Shown here piece after piece: positions 17,224 through 25,717 of a stretch of 64,000 bases of DNA. Every line of letters begins with the position of its first letter. Position 1 is the first letter of the stretch. Made by a program: the position numbers and the translations under genes. Source of the DNA: an uncultured Clostridia bacterium (GTDB taxonomy: Bacteria > Bacillota > Clostridia > TANB77 > CAG-508); contig CAKPKQ010000002.1 in NCBI GenBank assembly GCA_934167305.1, positions 33,223 through 97,222 on the forward strand. Reading direction: 5' to 3'. The notes beneath the pieces were generated by a model that ran no database searches, was not told where the DNA came from, and saw only the letters and a program-made list of their open reading frames with translations.

Positions 17224-17742
17224 TTACTTATCAGCTTTTTTAGCTAATATAATAAACATGTTTTTTCCCTCTAAAAGTGGTTTTTTCTCTGGAACAGAAA
17301 TATCTGACAAATCATCTATAAATTTTTGAAGAACTTCTTCTCCTAATTTAATATAGTTCATTTCTCTTCCTCTAAATTTTAATGTGATTTTAACCTTATT
17401 ACCATCTTCTAAAAATTTTCTTGCATTTTTTGCTTTGAATTCAAAATCATGAGTGTCAATATTAGGTGTAATACGAATTTCTTTTACTTCAAAAACCTTT
17501 TGTTTTTTACGAGCTTCTTTTTCTCTTTTAGCTTGTTCAAATTTGTATTTTCCATAATTCATAATTTTGCATACTGGCATTTCTGGGTTTGGTGATACCA
17601 TAACCAAATCTAATTTTTTGTCAAATGCCATATTCAATGCATCTTCAATATTTACTGTGCCTTGTTTTTCTCCATTTTCGTCAATTAATTGTACTTTACT
17701 TGCTCTAATTTGTTCATTAATTGGTAAATCTTGTTTTATAAT
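17224..17742 (-). CDS. infC: Translation initiation factor IF-3 with ATT start codon
   Basis: IF-3 binds the 30S subunit and checks start-codon and initiator-tRNA choice. The C-domain (I-T-P-N-I-D-T-H-D-F) and the mid-protein N-M-A-F-D-K-K-L-D-L-V-M are typical. The first internal ATG (17637) would remove the conserved N-terminal L-P-I-N-E-Q-I-R-A-S segment, which is encoded upstream in the same frame. The only start that fits is ATT at 17742 (or ATA at 17739), with GGAGGTG six bases before. A rare start codon is a known feature of infC that allows IF-3 to repress itself by rejecting non-canonical starts. This gives 172 aa, the normal length. First gene of the operon, behind an L20-type leader. 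Confidence 0.93.
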   Translation of the reverse strand: MIKQDLPINEQIRASKVQLIDENGEKQGTVNIEDALNMAFDKKLDLVMVSPNPEMPVCKIMNYGKYKFEQAKREKEARKKQKVFEVKEIRITPNIDTHDFEFKAKNARKFLEDGNKVKITLKFRGREMNYIKLGEEVLQKFIDDLSDISVPEKKPLLEGKNMFIILAKKADK

Positions 17743-17746
17743 AAAA

Positions 17747-17871
17747 CACCTCCATAAAAAAAGATTGATTTAAAAATCAATCCACACATAAAAATACTTA
17801 ATAAATTAAGTAAAATATTTACCTTTTTGCTAGTAGCTTAAGGTGAGCATGGATTGCTTCTTTTATTTACG
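17747..17871 (-). ncRNA. L20-type leader RNA (transcription attenuator) of infC-rpmI-rplT
   Basis: Leader of about 125 nt. A terminator hairpin GATTGATTT/AAATCAATC (17782-17763) followed by a T tract lies just before the infC ribosome binding site. The leader 5' segment CAATCC (17856-17851) is complementary to GGATTG (17783-17778) on the 5' side of the terminator, so an antiterminator is possible. This arrangement matches the Firmicutes L20 leader, where L20 binding favours termination. Confidence 0.8.
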
Positions 17872-17877
17872 TTTATA

Positions 17878-17907
17878 AGTATAGCATATATTTTATTTGT
17901 TTGTCAA
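17878..17907 (-). promoter_or_regulatory. Sigma-A promoter of infC operon
   Basis: Minus strand TTGACA (17907-17902), an 18-bp spacer and TATACT (17883-17878). It is back to back with the rplM promoter. Confidence 0.75.
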
Positions 17908-17925
17908 CTATTTTTTACAATTTAC

Positions 17926-17954
17926 TTGACTTTTTTATGTTTTTGTATTAAAAT
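17926..17954 (+). promoter_or_regulatory. Sigma-A promoter of rplM-rpsI
   Basis: TTGACT (17926-17931), a 17-bp spacer and TAAAAT (17949-17954), about 100 bp upstream of the rplM start. Confidence 0.7.
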
Positions 17955-17960
17955 AATTAA

Positions 17961-18040
17961 GCATGTGTATGATTGTAATTATTTTTAAAGCTTCTCCCCG
18001 GTAGCTGAAAAATAATTTCATATAGATTATTTGAATTTGA
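17961..18040 (+). ncRNA. Structured leader of rplM-rpsI (L13-leader candidate)
   Basis: The rplM untranslated leader holds a strong hairpin: AATTATTTTT (17977-17986) pairs with AAAAATAATT (18008-18017), and inside it AGCT (17989-17992) pairs with AGCT (18003-18006) around a TCTCCCCGGT loop. Firmicutes carry an autoregulatory L13 leader at this position. The family match is by position and structure only. Confidence 0.6.
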
Positions 18041-18059
18041 AATGGAGGATATGATTACC

Positions 18060-18497
18060 ATGAATAATACAACATATAGTATTAAAAAAAGTGAAATTGA
18101 AAGCAAATGGTATATTATTGATGCAGCTGATAAGCCATTAGGTAGAGTTGCTGCTGAAGCTGCTAAATTATTAAGAGGAAAACATAAACCAACTTATACA
18201 CCTCATATGGATGTTGGTGATCACGTTATTATAATTAACTGTGATAAAGTTGTTTTAACAGGTAGAAAATTAGATCAAAAAATTTACAGAAGTCATTCAG
18301 GATATATTGGTGGAATGAAAGAAACTACAGCTAGAGATTTATTAGCTAAAAATCCTGAAAAAATGATGACTCATGCCGTTGAAGGTATGCTTCCTCATAC
18401 AAGACTTGGTAGACAAATGGCTAAAAAATTAAGAGTATATGCTGGTAGCGAGCATGAAAATATCGCTCAAAAACCTGAAGTTTGGGAGGTAAAATAA
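18060..18497 (+). CDS. rplM: 50S ribosomal protein L13
   Basis: 145-aa L13 (normal length), an early assembly protein of the 50S subunit. Diagnostic runs are W-Y-I-I-D-A-A-D-K-P-L-G-R, G-D-H-V-I-I-I-N and M-L-P-H-T-R-L-G-R-Q. ATG 18060 is preferred because GGAGG is 11 bases upstream; in-frame ATGs at 18042 and 18051 overlap or crowd that site. Cotranscribed with rpsI (1-bp gap). Confidence 0.97.
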   Translation: MNNTTYSIKKSEIESKWYIIDAADKPLGRVAAEAAKLLRGKHKPTYTPHMDVGDHVIIINCDKVVLTGRKLDQKIYRSHSGYIGGMKETTARDLLAKNPEKMMTHAVEGMLPHTRLGRQMAKKLRVYAGSEHENIAQKPEVWEVK

Positions 18498-18498
18498 A

Positions 18499-18903
18499 AT
18501 GGCTAAGAAATCTGATAATATTGTTTTTTTAGGAACAGGAAGAAGAAAAAAATCAATTGCTAGAGTAAGATTAGTAGAAGGAAAAGGAAACATTACTGTT
18601 AACGGTAAAGCTTTAGATGAATACTTTGGAACAGAAGTATTAAAAGTTATAGTAAAACAACCATTAGTTGCAACAAATACATTAGATAAATATGATGTTA
18701 TTTGTAAAGTTGTTGGTGGTGGATTTACAGGTCAAGCAGGAGCTATTCGTCATGGTATAGCAAGAGCATTAAATGAAGCTAATAGCGAATACAGACCAGC
18801 TTTAAAATCTGCAGGATTCTTAACAAGAGATCCTCGTATGAAAGAAAGAAAAAAATACGGTCTTAAAAAAGCTAGAAAAGCTCCACAATTTAGTAAACGT
18901 TAA
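18499..18903 (+). CDS. rpsI: 30S ribosomal protein S9
   Basis: 134-aa S9 with G-T-G-R-R-K-K-S-I-A-R-V-R, G-G-G-F-T-G-Q-A-G-A-I-R-H-G and the C-terminal K-A-P-Q-F-S-K-R tail that reaches the P-site tRNA. Second gene of rplM-rpsI. Confidence 0.98.
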   Translation: MAKKSDNIVFLGTGRRKKSIARVRLVEGKGNITVNGKALDEYFGTEVLKVIVKQPLVATNTLDKYDVICKVVGGGFTGQAGAIRHGIARALNEANSEYRPALKSAGFLTRDPRMKERKKYGLKKARKAPQFSKR

Positions 18904-18908
18904 AATTC

Positions 18909-18942
18909 AAAAGAAGTTGCAGTATATGCAACTTCTTTTTTT
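18909..18942 (+). terminator. Terminator of rplM-rpsI
   Basis: Hairpin AAGAAGTTGC/GCAACTTCTT followed by a T tract, six bases after the rpsI stop codon. Confidence 0.9.
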
Positions 18943-18952
18943 ATGCCATCTT

Positions 18953-19029
18953 GGACGGAGAATATTGGCACATTTGACTAGCAATGAAGAATGAAATTAA
19001 ATTTTAAAATGTGCCAATATTCTCCGTCC
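18953..19029. repeat. 77-bp inverted repeat with GGACGGAG ends (MITE-like)
   Basis: Two perfect 23-bp arms: GGACGGAGAATATTGGCAC... (18953-18975) and its complement (19007-19029), separated by 31 bp of A/T-rich DNA. Imperfect pairing extends outward through ATCT/AGAT. It lies between the convergent rpsI and yunB genes, after the rpsI terminator. The same GGACGGA/TCCGTCC ends recur at 41674-41716. Confidence 0.85.
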
Positions 19030-19045
19030 CAGATAGCACAAATAA

Positions 19046-19762
19046 CTATTCTATTATATCTATTGCATTATCTTTTGTAATTCCATTTAAGTTATAATAA
19101 GCATTTGGAATATCTCCTACTATTACTCCTTCTGCTATAAGTACTTGATTTGCAATTACTTCTTCCATTGTTTCTAATGGCGTTAGTATTATCACCCTAC
19201 ATTTTATTTCTAAATATATTCTATGCAATGTTTGGTTTATTCCAGCTGATGTAAATTCTGATCTTAAATCAGTCTCCATGTCTCCTACCATTTGTACTTT
19301 TACATTCACCTTTGGTCCCATACCAGAAAACAATTTACTTCCCAAAAAACTTCCTAATGGAATTTTAAAACTACTATTTTCCTCTCTTTCCAATTCTTCT
19401 TGTATATATACAGGAATATCAGATATTATCTTATTAATTGTAAAAATATTAGTTCCAACTCTATTTATATTTCCATTCTGATCTTTACTTATTTCAAGTA
19501 TGTCATCATATTCATATTTTGCCATTACTTCGGTAGCTTTAATGTTTGATACTTTAGTTGCAACAGATTTTGCCATACTTTTACAGTTTTTCTCAATTAT
19601 TGGTTGAATTCCCTTTATGCCAAAACTTGCTGTGCTAATTGCTATTGCAAGTATAATCGCTATTTTAAATAATTTAGACAAATCTTTTTGGTTCATATCT
19701 CTGTTTTTGAACGTTATTTTAGGTAACCTTAATCGTGATCGTGAATAAATTTTATCACTCAT
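19046..19762 (-). CDS. yunB: Sporulation protein YunB
   Basis: 238-aa protein with an N-terminal membrane segment (about 29-50) and an extracytoplasmic domain. Family marks include V-A-T-K-V-S-N-I-K-A, D-Q-N-G-N-I-N-R-V-G-T-N, I-P-L-G-S-F-L-G-S-K-L-F-S-G-M-G-P and G-I-N-Q-T-L-H-R-I-Y-L-E. YunB is a mother-cell (sigma-E) sporulation protein with partner SpoIVB-pathway links in Bacillus; its biochemical role is unknown. It overlaps the end of sipL by 8 bp, implying translational coupling. Confidence 0.92.
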   Translation of the reverse strand: MSDKIYSRSRLRLPKITFKNRDMNQKDLSKLFKIAIILAIAISTASFGIKGIQPIIEKNCKSMAKSVATKVSNIKATEVMAKYEYDDILEISKDQNGNINRVGTNIFTINKIISDIPVYIQEELEREENSSFKIPLGSFLGSKLFSGMGPKVNVKVQMVGDMETDLRSEFTSAGINQTLHRIYLEIKCRVIILTPLETMEEVIANQVLIAEGVIVGDIPNAYYNLNGITKDNAIDIIE

Positions 19763-21281
19763 GATATCTAGGAATATATAATTGTTTTCCTATTTGCAAA
19801 TTTTCTGAATTTTCTATTCCATTTACCCTACTAATATCTTCCACTGTACTTCCAAATTTCTTTGCAATACTCCATAAAGTATCTCCTGGTTTTACAAAAT
19901 ATATAATCATACTATATTGACAAGTGCTTCTATCTTCCGCTTCTGTAATCTCATCTATAATAGAAACATTACCATCTTTTCCACTAATTGCTGTAAACCC
20001 TAAGTCCACCCTTATTTCTATACTTTCATCTGGCATTACAACAAAATTTTGTGCCTCTATTTCAATTACCGTATCCACATTGTTGTTTGAATTTATTCCT
20101 TCAAAATCCATAGTATAACTAAATGGCAGACTTATTTCTTTTGTTTCTATTCCCACATTTCCTGCATACAAAAAGTTTAATTTTAAATCTCCATCATATA
20201 TTATTCTGTCATTTAAAATCGTCTGTTCTTCAATTATAGGTTGAACTTCTACATCATATATTTTTCTACTTCCTATTTCTGGAATCACTTGTTTTTCCTT
20301 TATATTATATGTTTGTTTTCTTGTATTTTGATTTTGCGTTACCTTTATATTTTTCTTACTGAACTTTAATTCATGAGTTGGACTATATAAATCTTGTATC
20401 ATTTCTAAATTTTTATTTTCATATGCTTCACAATACACTTCTATTTCTGCTTCAACGTATATAGAATGTTCTTCAACATTATTAGGTTTTATAATAATAT
20501 TTTTTATTTCATACTTTACATTGCAAGTATGTTCTTCACTAATATTCGGTAAATCTATAAATCCAACTACTGGAATAGTTGCCTCTTTTATATTTATGCG
20601 ATTATCCTCTGTTAAATATATAATTTTTACTTGTAAATCAGATTTTATAAGTATTTTATTATAACTCGTTTTAACGTCACGATTTGTTATTCTTACATCT
20701 GCTCTCATCACTTCTACTAAATTATCTGCTTCGTCAATATTAATTGTATCTTTTGCATATATTTTTGTGTTTCCTGTTCCAATTAACGAATTAATTTGTA
20801 TTTCCTTATTTAAACATTGTACATCTCTTAAGTTATTTATTTCTTTTGCATATTCAATATTTTCATTTGATGAAACTTTAGCATCAATTTCTAATATAGC
20901 TTTTACGTGTAGTTTCCTACCATTTAACACATGTGCTTCAATTCCCTTTAACACCACATTAGCATCCAAATTCATTTCACTTTTTATTTTTTCAACATCA
21001 ATCATTTGAGTAAAATCTATATTAGTATTCAAACTTCTAACCTGATTTTCTTCTGTATCAGCTAAATACATAATGTATGTGTTTACACATCCATCCAGTC
21101 TAATTTTCTCATCCATAATTTCTTTTTTATAAATGCAAACAATCCCACTAGCACTGATAATATTTAAAATGTCTGGTTTCACATCAGGAACAATGCAATC
21201 TTCTTCTACTACAAAGCTTTCTCTTTTTTGTCCAATAATTTGATTCAAAGTTAGACTATCCTTTATTGTTTCAATTGCCAT
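19755..21281 (-). CDS. sipL: SipL-like spore coat assembly protein (DUF3794 repeats plus LysM)
   Basis: 508-aa mother-cell protein. It contains repeated DUF3794/SPOCS-type domains (for example I-V-P-D-V-K-P-D-I-L-N-I near residue 30 and matching segments around 190 and 350) and a C-terminal LysM of about 44 residues (V-K-P-G-D-T-L-W-S-I-A-K-K-F-G ... L-Q-I-G-K-Q-L-Y-I-P). This layout is that of Clostridioides difficile SipL, which binds the SpoIVA ATPase through its LysM domain to tether the coat to the forespore. The gene name rests on architecture and size. Cotranscribed with yunB. Confidence 0.88.
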   Translation of the reverse strand: MAIETIKDSLTLNQIIGQKRESFVVEEDCIVPDVKPDILNIISASGIVCIYKKEIMDEKIRLDGCVNTYIMYLADTEENQVRSLNTNIDFTQMIDVEKIKSEMNLDANVVLKGIEAHVLNGRKLHVKAILEIDAKVSSNENIEYAKEINNLRDVQCLNKEIQINSLIGTGNTKIYAKDTINIDEADNLVEVMRADVRITNRDVKTSYNKILIKSDLQVKIIYLTEDNRINIKEATIPVVGFIDLPNISEEHTCNVKYEIKNIIIKPNNVEEHSIYVEAEIEVYCEAYENKNLEMIQDLYSPTHELKFSKKNIKVTQNQNTRKQTYNIKEKQVIPEIGSRKIYDVEVQPIIEEQTILNDRIIYDGDLKLNFLYAGNVGIETKEISLPFSYTMDFEGINSNNNVDTVIEIEAQNFVVMPDESIEIRVDLGFTAISGKDGNVSIIDEITEAEDRSTCQYSMIIYFVKPGDTLWSIAKKFGSTVEDISRVNGIENSENLQIGKQLYIPRYHE

Positions 21282-21333
21282 TTTTTTACCCTCCTATTTG
21301 TTTTTATTAATATATATTGACAAGGCATAAAAA

Positions 21334-21355
21334 AAATTCCTAAAATTAGGAATTT
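21334..21355 (-). terminator. Terminator of veg
   Basis: AAATTCCTAA/TTAGGAATTT hairpin with a T tract on the minus strand, 17 bp beyond the veg stop codon and ahead of sipL. Confidence 0.75.
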
Positions 21356-21371
21356 TTTTATTTTTGTATTA

Positions 21372-21668
21372 TCATGCTAAGTTTTTTTGTTTTTTTACTT
21401 CTGCTACAGGTGGAATTAATGGACTATAGCCATCACCATCAAATACATCAACTTCAACAGTTCTTGTTAAAACATCAGTGTAACTATAAGTAACATTTCT
21501 ATTCTCTTCCTCATATTTTATAACAAAAATATTTGGATAAGCTTTTTCTATTGTAGCTTCTTTTTCAAAGGTCTTGCATCTTCCAAGTGAACCTTTAACA
21601 ATTATCTTTTGTCCTATCATTTCATTAATGTCAGTTTTTAAATTAGTAATATCATTTGGACAAATCAT
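21372..21668 (-). CDS. veg: Veg family protein
   Basis: About 98 aa. Veg (DUF1021) proteins are small SH3-like beta proteins, abundant in Bacillus and linked to biofilm control and germination outgrowth. The family core is visible as I-N-E-M-I-G-Q-K-I-I-V-K, G-R-C-K-T-F-E-K-E-A-T-I, A-Y-P-N-I-F-V-I and Y-S-Y-T-D-V-L-T-R-T-V-E. The C-terminus carries about 20 extra residues (D-G-D-G-Y-S-P-L-I-P-P) compared with B. subtilis. ATG 21668 is preferred, with GGTGAT upstream. As in Bacillus, veg lies next to yabG. Confidence 0.9.
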   Translation of the reverse strand: MICPNDITNLKTDINEMIGQKIIVKGSLGRCKTFEKEATIEKAYPNIFVIKYEEENRNVTYSYTDVLTRTVEVDVFDGDGYSPLIPPVAEVKKQKNLA

Positions 21669-21847
21669 ATCATCACCTACTTCATTAAGATAGGCAAATA
21701 ATATCATTTTTAGTCGATTTTGTCAAAGAAGGTTTGTTCGTATTTACATTGTTTGATTCAGTGTTCAAAATACTTGCCAGTCTTATATTACATTTATATT
21801 ACGATTATATTACAATATTTTTACTAAATCTTCTTCATATATACTTT

Positions 21848-22673
21848 TTATATTGTCAATAATTTCTTTTTTCCATTTCCCCCTATTCCACTCACACCTC
21901 TTTGACCATCTCTAAGTTCACCCTCAATATCCTTTATTGTCACAAACTTTTTTTCATCTGTAATTGCAACTTTTTCAGCAACAATTATAGGATCCATAAA
22001 ATCAATTAAAATACGTGCTGGTGATGATGCAAAGTTTGCACCTGCCATCATTATTCCTTCATAATAACTTTGACAAGCTCCAGCAAAAATTACTAAATCA
22101 GCTCTTGTATTATTCTTTCTAGCCTCTTCTACAGTCTTTATAAAATATTCAGAATTCCTATAGTTATATATATCTGTAAAATTTTTTCCTTTTTTTATCA
22201 TTCCATCATGACCTGTTATAACTAATATTTCAGGTCTATACTTTCTTACTAATGAGCCAACAAAAGCTGGTTGTTTTCTTTCTGGAATATTTTTTACAAT
22301 AGCATTTAAACCAACTTTTTTGTAATATATATTAGATTTTTCACTATACTTTTTATCTCCATCTATATGCAAAATTCTCCCAGTATGAACTATCGTCTTT
22401 TCTCTTACATCTTTATTACTTTTTAATAAATTTTCTCTTACCTTTATCCTTTTTTCAACAGTCTCTTCCATTGCTCTTAAATGTTGCTCAACCTGATTAG
22501 TCTCTATAATTTCTAGGTCATTCACATCACTATCAGCTTGAATTCTAACTGTTAATCCGTTTAAGTATTGCTATATCACTATTTCTGGTTTTTATTATTC
22601 TTTCTACTATAAAATAAATATCTTTTCCATAAGATAATCTTCCTACTATATCTCCTTTTTTTATTTTTTTCAT
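21848..22673 (-). pseudogene. yabG: Sporulation protease YabG, broken by a single-base frameshift
   Basis: YabG is the cysteine protease that trims spore coat and SipA/GPR-type substrates in the mother cell. From ATG 22673 the reading begins K-K-I-K-K-G-D-I-V-G-R-L-S-Y-G-K-D-I-Y-F, a typical YabG start, but runs into TAG after I-L-K-R-I-N-S. Removing one A from the AAA at 22560-22562 restores I-L-N-G-L-T-V-R-I-Q-A-D-S and joins the long downstream frame, giving 274 aa, close to the usual length. Downstream conserved parts are present (V-L-H-I-D-G-D, I-T-G-H-D-G, G-A-C-Q-S-Y-Y-E-G, A-S-S-P-A-R-I-L-I). A real mutation, an assembly error or a +1 shift at CTT-A cannot be told apart here. Confidence 0.88.
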
Positions 22674-22692
22674 ATCACTCATCCCTTCGTAT

Positions 22693-22718
22693 TTATGGAG
22701 CGCACTGTGCTCCGCTAC
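22693..22718. repeat. Small dispersed hairpin GGAGC...GCTCCGCTAC (copy 1)
   Basis: TTATGGAGCGCACTGTGCTCC followed by GCTAC, a 17-nt hairpin (GGAGCGC/GTGCTCC with a G-T pair) in the yabG upstream region. A near-identical element with changes in the stem lies at 56923-56947. Confidence 0.6.
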
Positions 22719-22796
22719 AATTTTTCATAGACTACTTAACACTGTCTATGCATATAGGGTTATTATATTTTATGTCGAATCCTGTAAAATTGTGAA

Positions 22797-22856
22797 TGTC
22801 AGTTTGGGGACGTTTCTTTAACTGACATTTTGTCAGTTTGGGGACACATCTTGAAG
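22797..22856. repeat. TGTCAGTT repeat, half copy (copy C)
   Basis: A 31-bp unit (22797-22827) followed by the left part of the central palindrome (22831 onward, TGTCAGTTTGGGGACACATCTT), where it stops. The right half is missing. It sits between the divergent yabG and DUF1015 genes, the only copy not next to a stop codon. Confidence 0.88.
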
Positions 22857-22912
22857 TTTCAGATATACTTTTAGTTATTTATTCATTAAGTGGTTTTCAT
22901 TTCACTTTTTGC

Positions 22913-22941
22913 TTGTACAATTTATTTTATAGTGATATAAT
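22913..22941 (+). promoter_or_regulatory. Sigma-A promoter of the DUF1015 gene
   Basis: TTGTAC (22913-22918), a 17-bp spacer and TATAAT (22936-22941), 30 bp before the start codon. Confidence 0.68.
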
Positions 22942-22970
22942 CTTTTTACAAATCAAAAGGAGGATTAATT

Positions 22971-24233
22971 ATGAGTGTACCATTTAAAAAGGCAAATATA
23001 TTATTGCCAAAAAACGCAGAAATGGAAAAGTGGGCAGTTGTAGCTTGTGACCAATATACATCAGAGCCTGAGTATTGGAAAGAAGTTGAAAATATTGTTG
23101 GAGATGCTCCTTCAACACTAAAAATCACTTTACCAGAAATTTATTTAGAGCAAGATAATGTTGCAGAAAGAATCGCAAATATCAATAAAGAAATGGATCA
23201 TTTGCTTTCTACTGACTTTTTTAAAACTTTAGACAATTCTTTAATTTACTTAGAAAGAACTGGAGCTGATGGAAAAGTTAGAAAAGGTCTTATCGGTATG
23301 GTAGATCTAGAAGATTATTCTTATGAAAAAGGTTCTCAATCTTTAATTAGAGCAACTGAAGGAACTGTTTTAGAAAGAATTCCACCTAGAGTAAGAGTTA
23401 GAGAAAATGCTAGTCTAGAATTACCTCATGTTATGCTTTTAATTGATGATGAGAAAAAAGAAATTATTGAAGGTTTAACAGATAAAGTAACTAGCGAAGA
23501 TGTTGTTTATGATTTTGATTTAATGCAAAATGGTGGACATGTTAAAGGTTATAAAGTTCCTGAAAACTTAATGGACGGAATATTTAACGGATTAGAAGAA
23601 CTTGCTGATAAAGATAATTTTGAAGCTAAATATGATGTTAAAGATAAAGGTGTTTTATTATTCTCTGTTGGAGATGGTAACCACTCTTTAGCAACTGCAA
23701 AAGCTTGCTATGAAAACTTAAAGAAAACTATGTCTGAGGAAGAAGCTAAAAATAGCCCTGCAAGATATGCTTTAGTAGAAGTTGTTAACTTACATAGTGA
23801 TGCTTTAGAGTTTGAACCAATTCACAGAGTTGTATTCGGTATTGAACCTGCAAAAATGATTGAAGAATTTGAAAAATATTATGATGTTTCAAGAACTGCT
23901 GGTGAAGGACAAAAAGTTGAATATGTTTATGAAGGAAAAAATGAAACTTTATATATTAAAAATCCAAAGTCTAATTTAGCTGTTGGTTCTTTACAAATGT
24001 TTATTGATGCATATATTAAAGAACATGGTGGAAAAGTTGACTATATTCATGGTGATGATGTTACTAAAGAACTTGGTAGCAAACCAGGAAATATTGGTTT
24101 CTTACTACCTCCTATGGCTAAAACAGAGCTTTTCAAAACTGTAATTCTTGATGGTGCTTTACCTCGTAAAACATTTTCAATGGGACACAGCTATGATAAA
24201 AGATATTACCTAGAGGCTAGAAAGATTAAATAA
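22971..24233 (+). CDS. DUF1015 family protein
   Basis: 420-aa cytoplasmic protein of the DUF1015 (SerB-neighbour) family, whose activity is not established. Family marks are A-C-D-Q-Y-T-S-E-P-E-Y-W near the N-terminus, I-Y-L-E-R-T, I-P-P-R-V-R-V-R-E-N-A and the central G-D-G-N-H-S-L-A-T-A-K-A motif. In many clostridia the gene neighbours D-3-phosphoglycerate dehydrogenase or serine aminotransferase, but not here. It stands alone between a promoter and a bidirectional terminator. The ATG follows AGGAGG. Confidence 0.9.
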   Translation: MSVPFKKANILLPKNAEMEKWAVVACDQYTSEPEYWKEVENIVGDAPSTLKITLPEIYLEQDNVAERIANINKEMDHLLSTDFFKTLDNSLIYLERTGADGKVRKGLIGMVDLEDYSYEKGSQSLIRATEGTVLERIPPRVRVRENASLELPHVMLLIDDEKKEIIEGLTDKVTSEDVVYDFDLMQNGGHVKGYKVPENLMDGIFNGLEELADKDNFEAKYDVKDKGVLLFSVGDGNHSLATAKACYENLKKTMSEEEAKNSPARYALVEVVNLHSDALEFEPIHRVVFGIEPAKMIEEFEKYYDVSRTAGEGQKVEYVYEGKNETLYIKNPKSNLAVGSLQMFIDAYIKEHGGKVDYIHGDDVTKELGSKPGNIGFLLPPMAKTELFKTVILDGALPRKTFSMGHSYDKRYYLEARKIK

Positions 24234-24239
24234 TTTAAA

Positions 24240-24267
24240 AAGGATGTAGCATTTTACTACATCCTTT
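24240..24267. terminator. Bidirectional terminator
   Basis: AAGGATGTAG/CTACATCCTT hairpin flanked by A and T runs, between the convergent DUF1015 and ABC permease genes. Confidence 0.9.
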
Positions 24268-24271
24268 TATT

Positions 24272-25717
24272 TTATATATTTTTTATGTTCTTCTTTTGGA
24301 ATATTATAAATGTTGGTACTAACATTATTACCATATATATTACTATTATTGCAATTGAAAATGGCAATGTTATTCCTTCAAATGTTGGTATTCCTCCCCA
24401 GAAATATTCTGTTAAATTCCAGTTTGGTGTAACAAAATATTTAATCCAATTTAGTTTCAAGTTCAATGCTAATGTGTTTATAACTGAGCTTCCCATATAA
24501 CCTAACAATGAAATAGTTATTGCTAATGCTGAGTTTGTGAATATTGTACTAAATGCAAATGCAAGTGTCATAAGTAAAATATACATTGGTGCTTTTCCTA
24601 GTGCTTGCATAGCTAAATATTGTATTGTATTTATTTGTTTTACATTATTTATTGTGTGGTCATAGATTATAGTTGGACTTTTAAAGCTATCAAATCCTTG
24701 TATTAATCCACCTACTACAAATTGCATTAGTGCAACTAATATTATAACTATAATAGCAACAATTATACTGGTTATAAATTTAGATGCCAAAATTGTACTT
24801 CTTTTATATGGCTTTATTAAAAGTAATTTTATTGTTCCTTTGCTAAATTCTTCGCTCACTATTACTCCTGATGTCATGACAAACATTACTATTAAAAATA
24901 TTTCGTATTGTCCAAATAAATCTATTAATAATCCTTTTGCACTTTCCGTATTCCCTACAGTAGTTCCATTCTCAATGTCATATTTGTTTATTGCTGCCAT
25001 TTCTTTAGCTTCATAATATTGTTTTTTAGAATTATAATTTTTCTCTGTTTCATCAAAATCATAACTTCTAATTCCCTCCATTGCTACCATATAGCTGTTT
25101 AAGCAATTGTTTTTATAATCATTTCCATAAGGAATGTCTTTTTCTAATCTCCATGTTGCTATTTGTCTGCTTATTTCATAGCCTCTTATCTGGTTTTGAA
25201 GTTCCTTTATTTCTAATTTGTCAGTTGTTTTTTCTTGTAGTTCTTTTAATGCTTTTATTTTAGCTTCTTTTTCTTTTAGCTCTTTCTCTGCAAAATATCT
25301 CCAGTCATCTGTGTCTAGCCTTTTTATATATTCATCATATTGTGCTTTTACCACTTTTAATTCTTCTTCATTTTTTTCCTGATATATATAATAATTTATG
25401 TCATATATACAGCTTCTCATTTCTGATTGTATTATTTGAGCTTGCCAACTTTTTTGTCCATATTTTTGCATTAATTTAAAAATATCTAATTCTGATCTAT
25501 AATTTGAATATAATTCTTTATCTGTGTTTGGATCAATATTTTTTAGTTGTTCCTCATAAAAGCTTATTTCTTCTCCTATATAATCATAGGAATTATCAAA
25601 GTCTATTTTGTATATAACATTTGTAAGAATAATAAAGGCAAGTGTAACTAATAGTGTGATTATCAAACTTTTCTTTTTAAATATTTTCTTTAACTCATTT
25701 TGGATTAAACTAATCAA
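24272..25717 (-). CDS. ABC-2 type transporter permease
   Basis: 481-aa membrane protein. One membrane segment lies at about 18-37, then a long extracytoplasmic charged coiled-coil loop (about 40-250), then five or six membrane segments at 265-475. G-V-I-V-S-E-E-F-S-K-G-T-I-K-L-L-L is the usual cytoplasmic coupling element of NatB/ABC2-type exporters. It overlaps the preceding ATPase gene by 8 bp, so the pair forms one exporter; the substrate (peptide, antibiotic or Na+) is not evident. Confidence 0.87.
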   Translation of the reverse strand: MISLIQNELKKIFKKKSLIITLLVTLAFIILTNVIYKIDFDNSYDYIGEEISFYEEQLKNIDPNTDKELYSNYRSELDIFKLMQKYGQKSWQAQIIQSEMRSCIYDINYYIYQEKNEEELKVVKAQYDEYIKRLDTDDWRYFAEKELKEKEAKIKALKELQEKTTDKLEIKELQNQIRGYEISRQIATWRLEKDIPYGNDYKNNCLNSYMVAMEGIRSYDFDETEKNYNSKKQYYEAKEMAAINKYDIENGTTVGNTESAKGLLIDLFGQYEIFLIVMFVMTSGVIVSEEFSKGTIKLLLIKPYKRSTILASKFITSIIVAIIVIILVALMQFVVGGLIQGFDSFKSPTIIYDHTINNVKQINTIQYLAMQALGKAPMYILLMTLAFAFSTIFTNSALAITISLLGYMGSSVINTLALNLKLNWIKYFVTPNWNLTEYFWGGIPTFEGITLPFSIAIIVIYMVIMLVPTFIIFQKKNIKNI

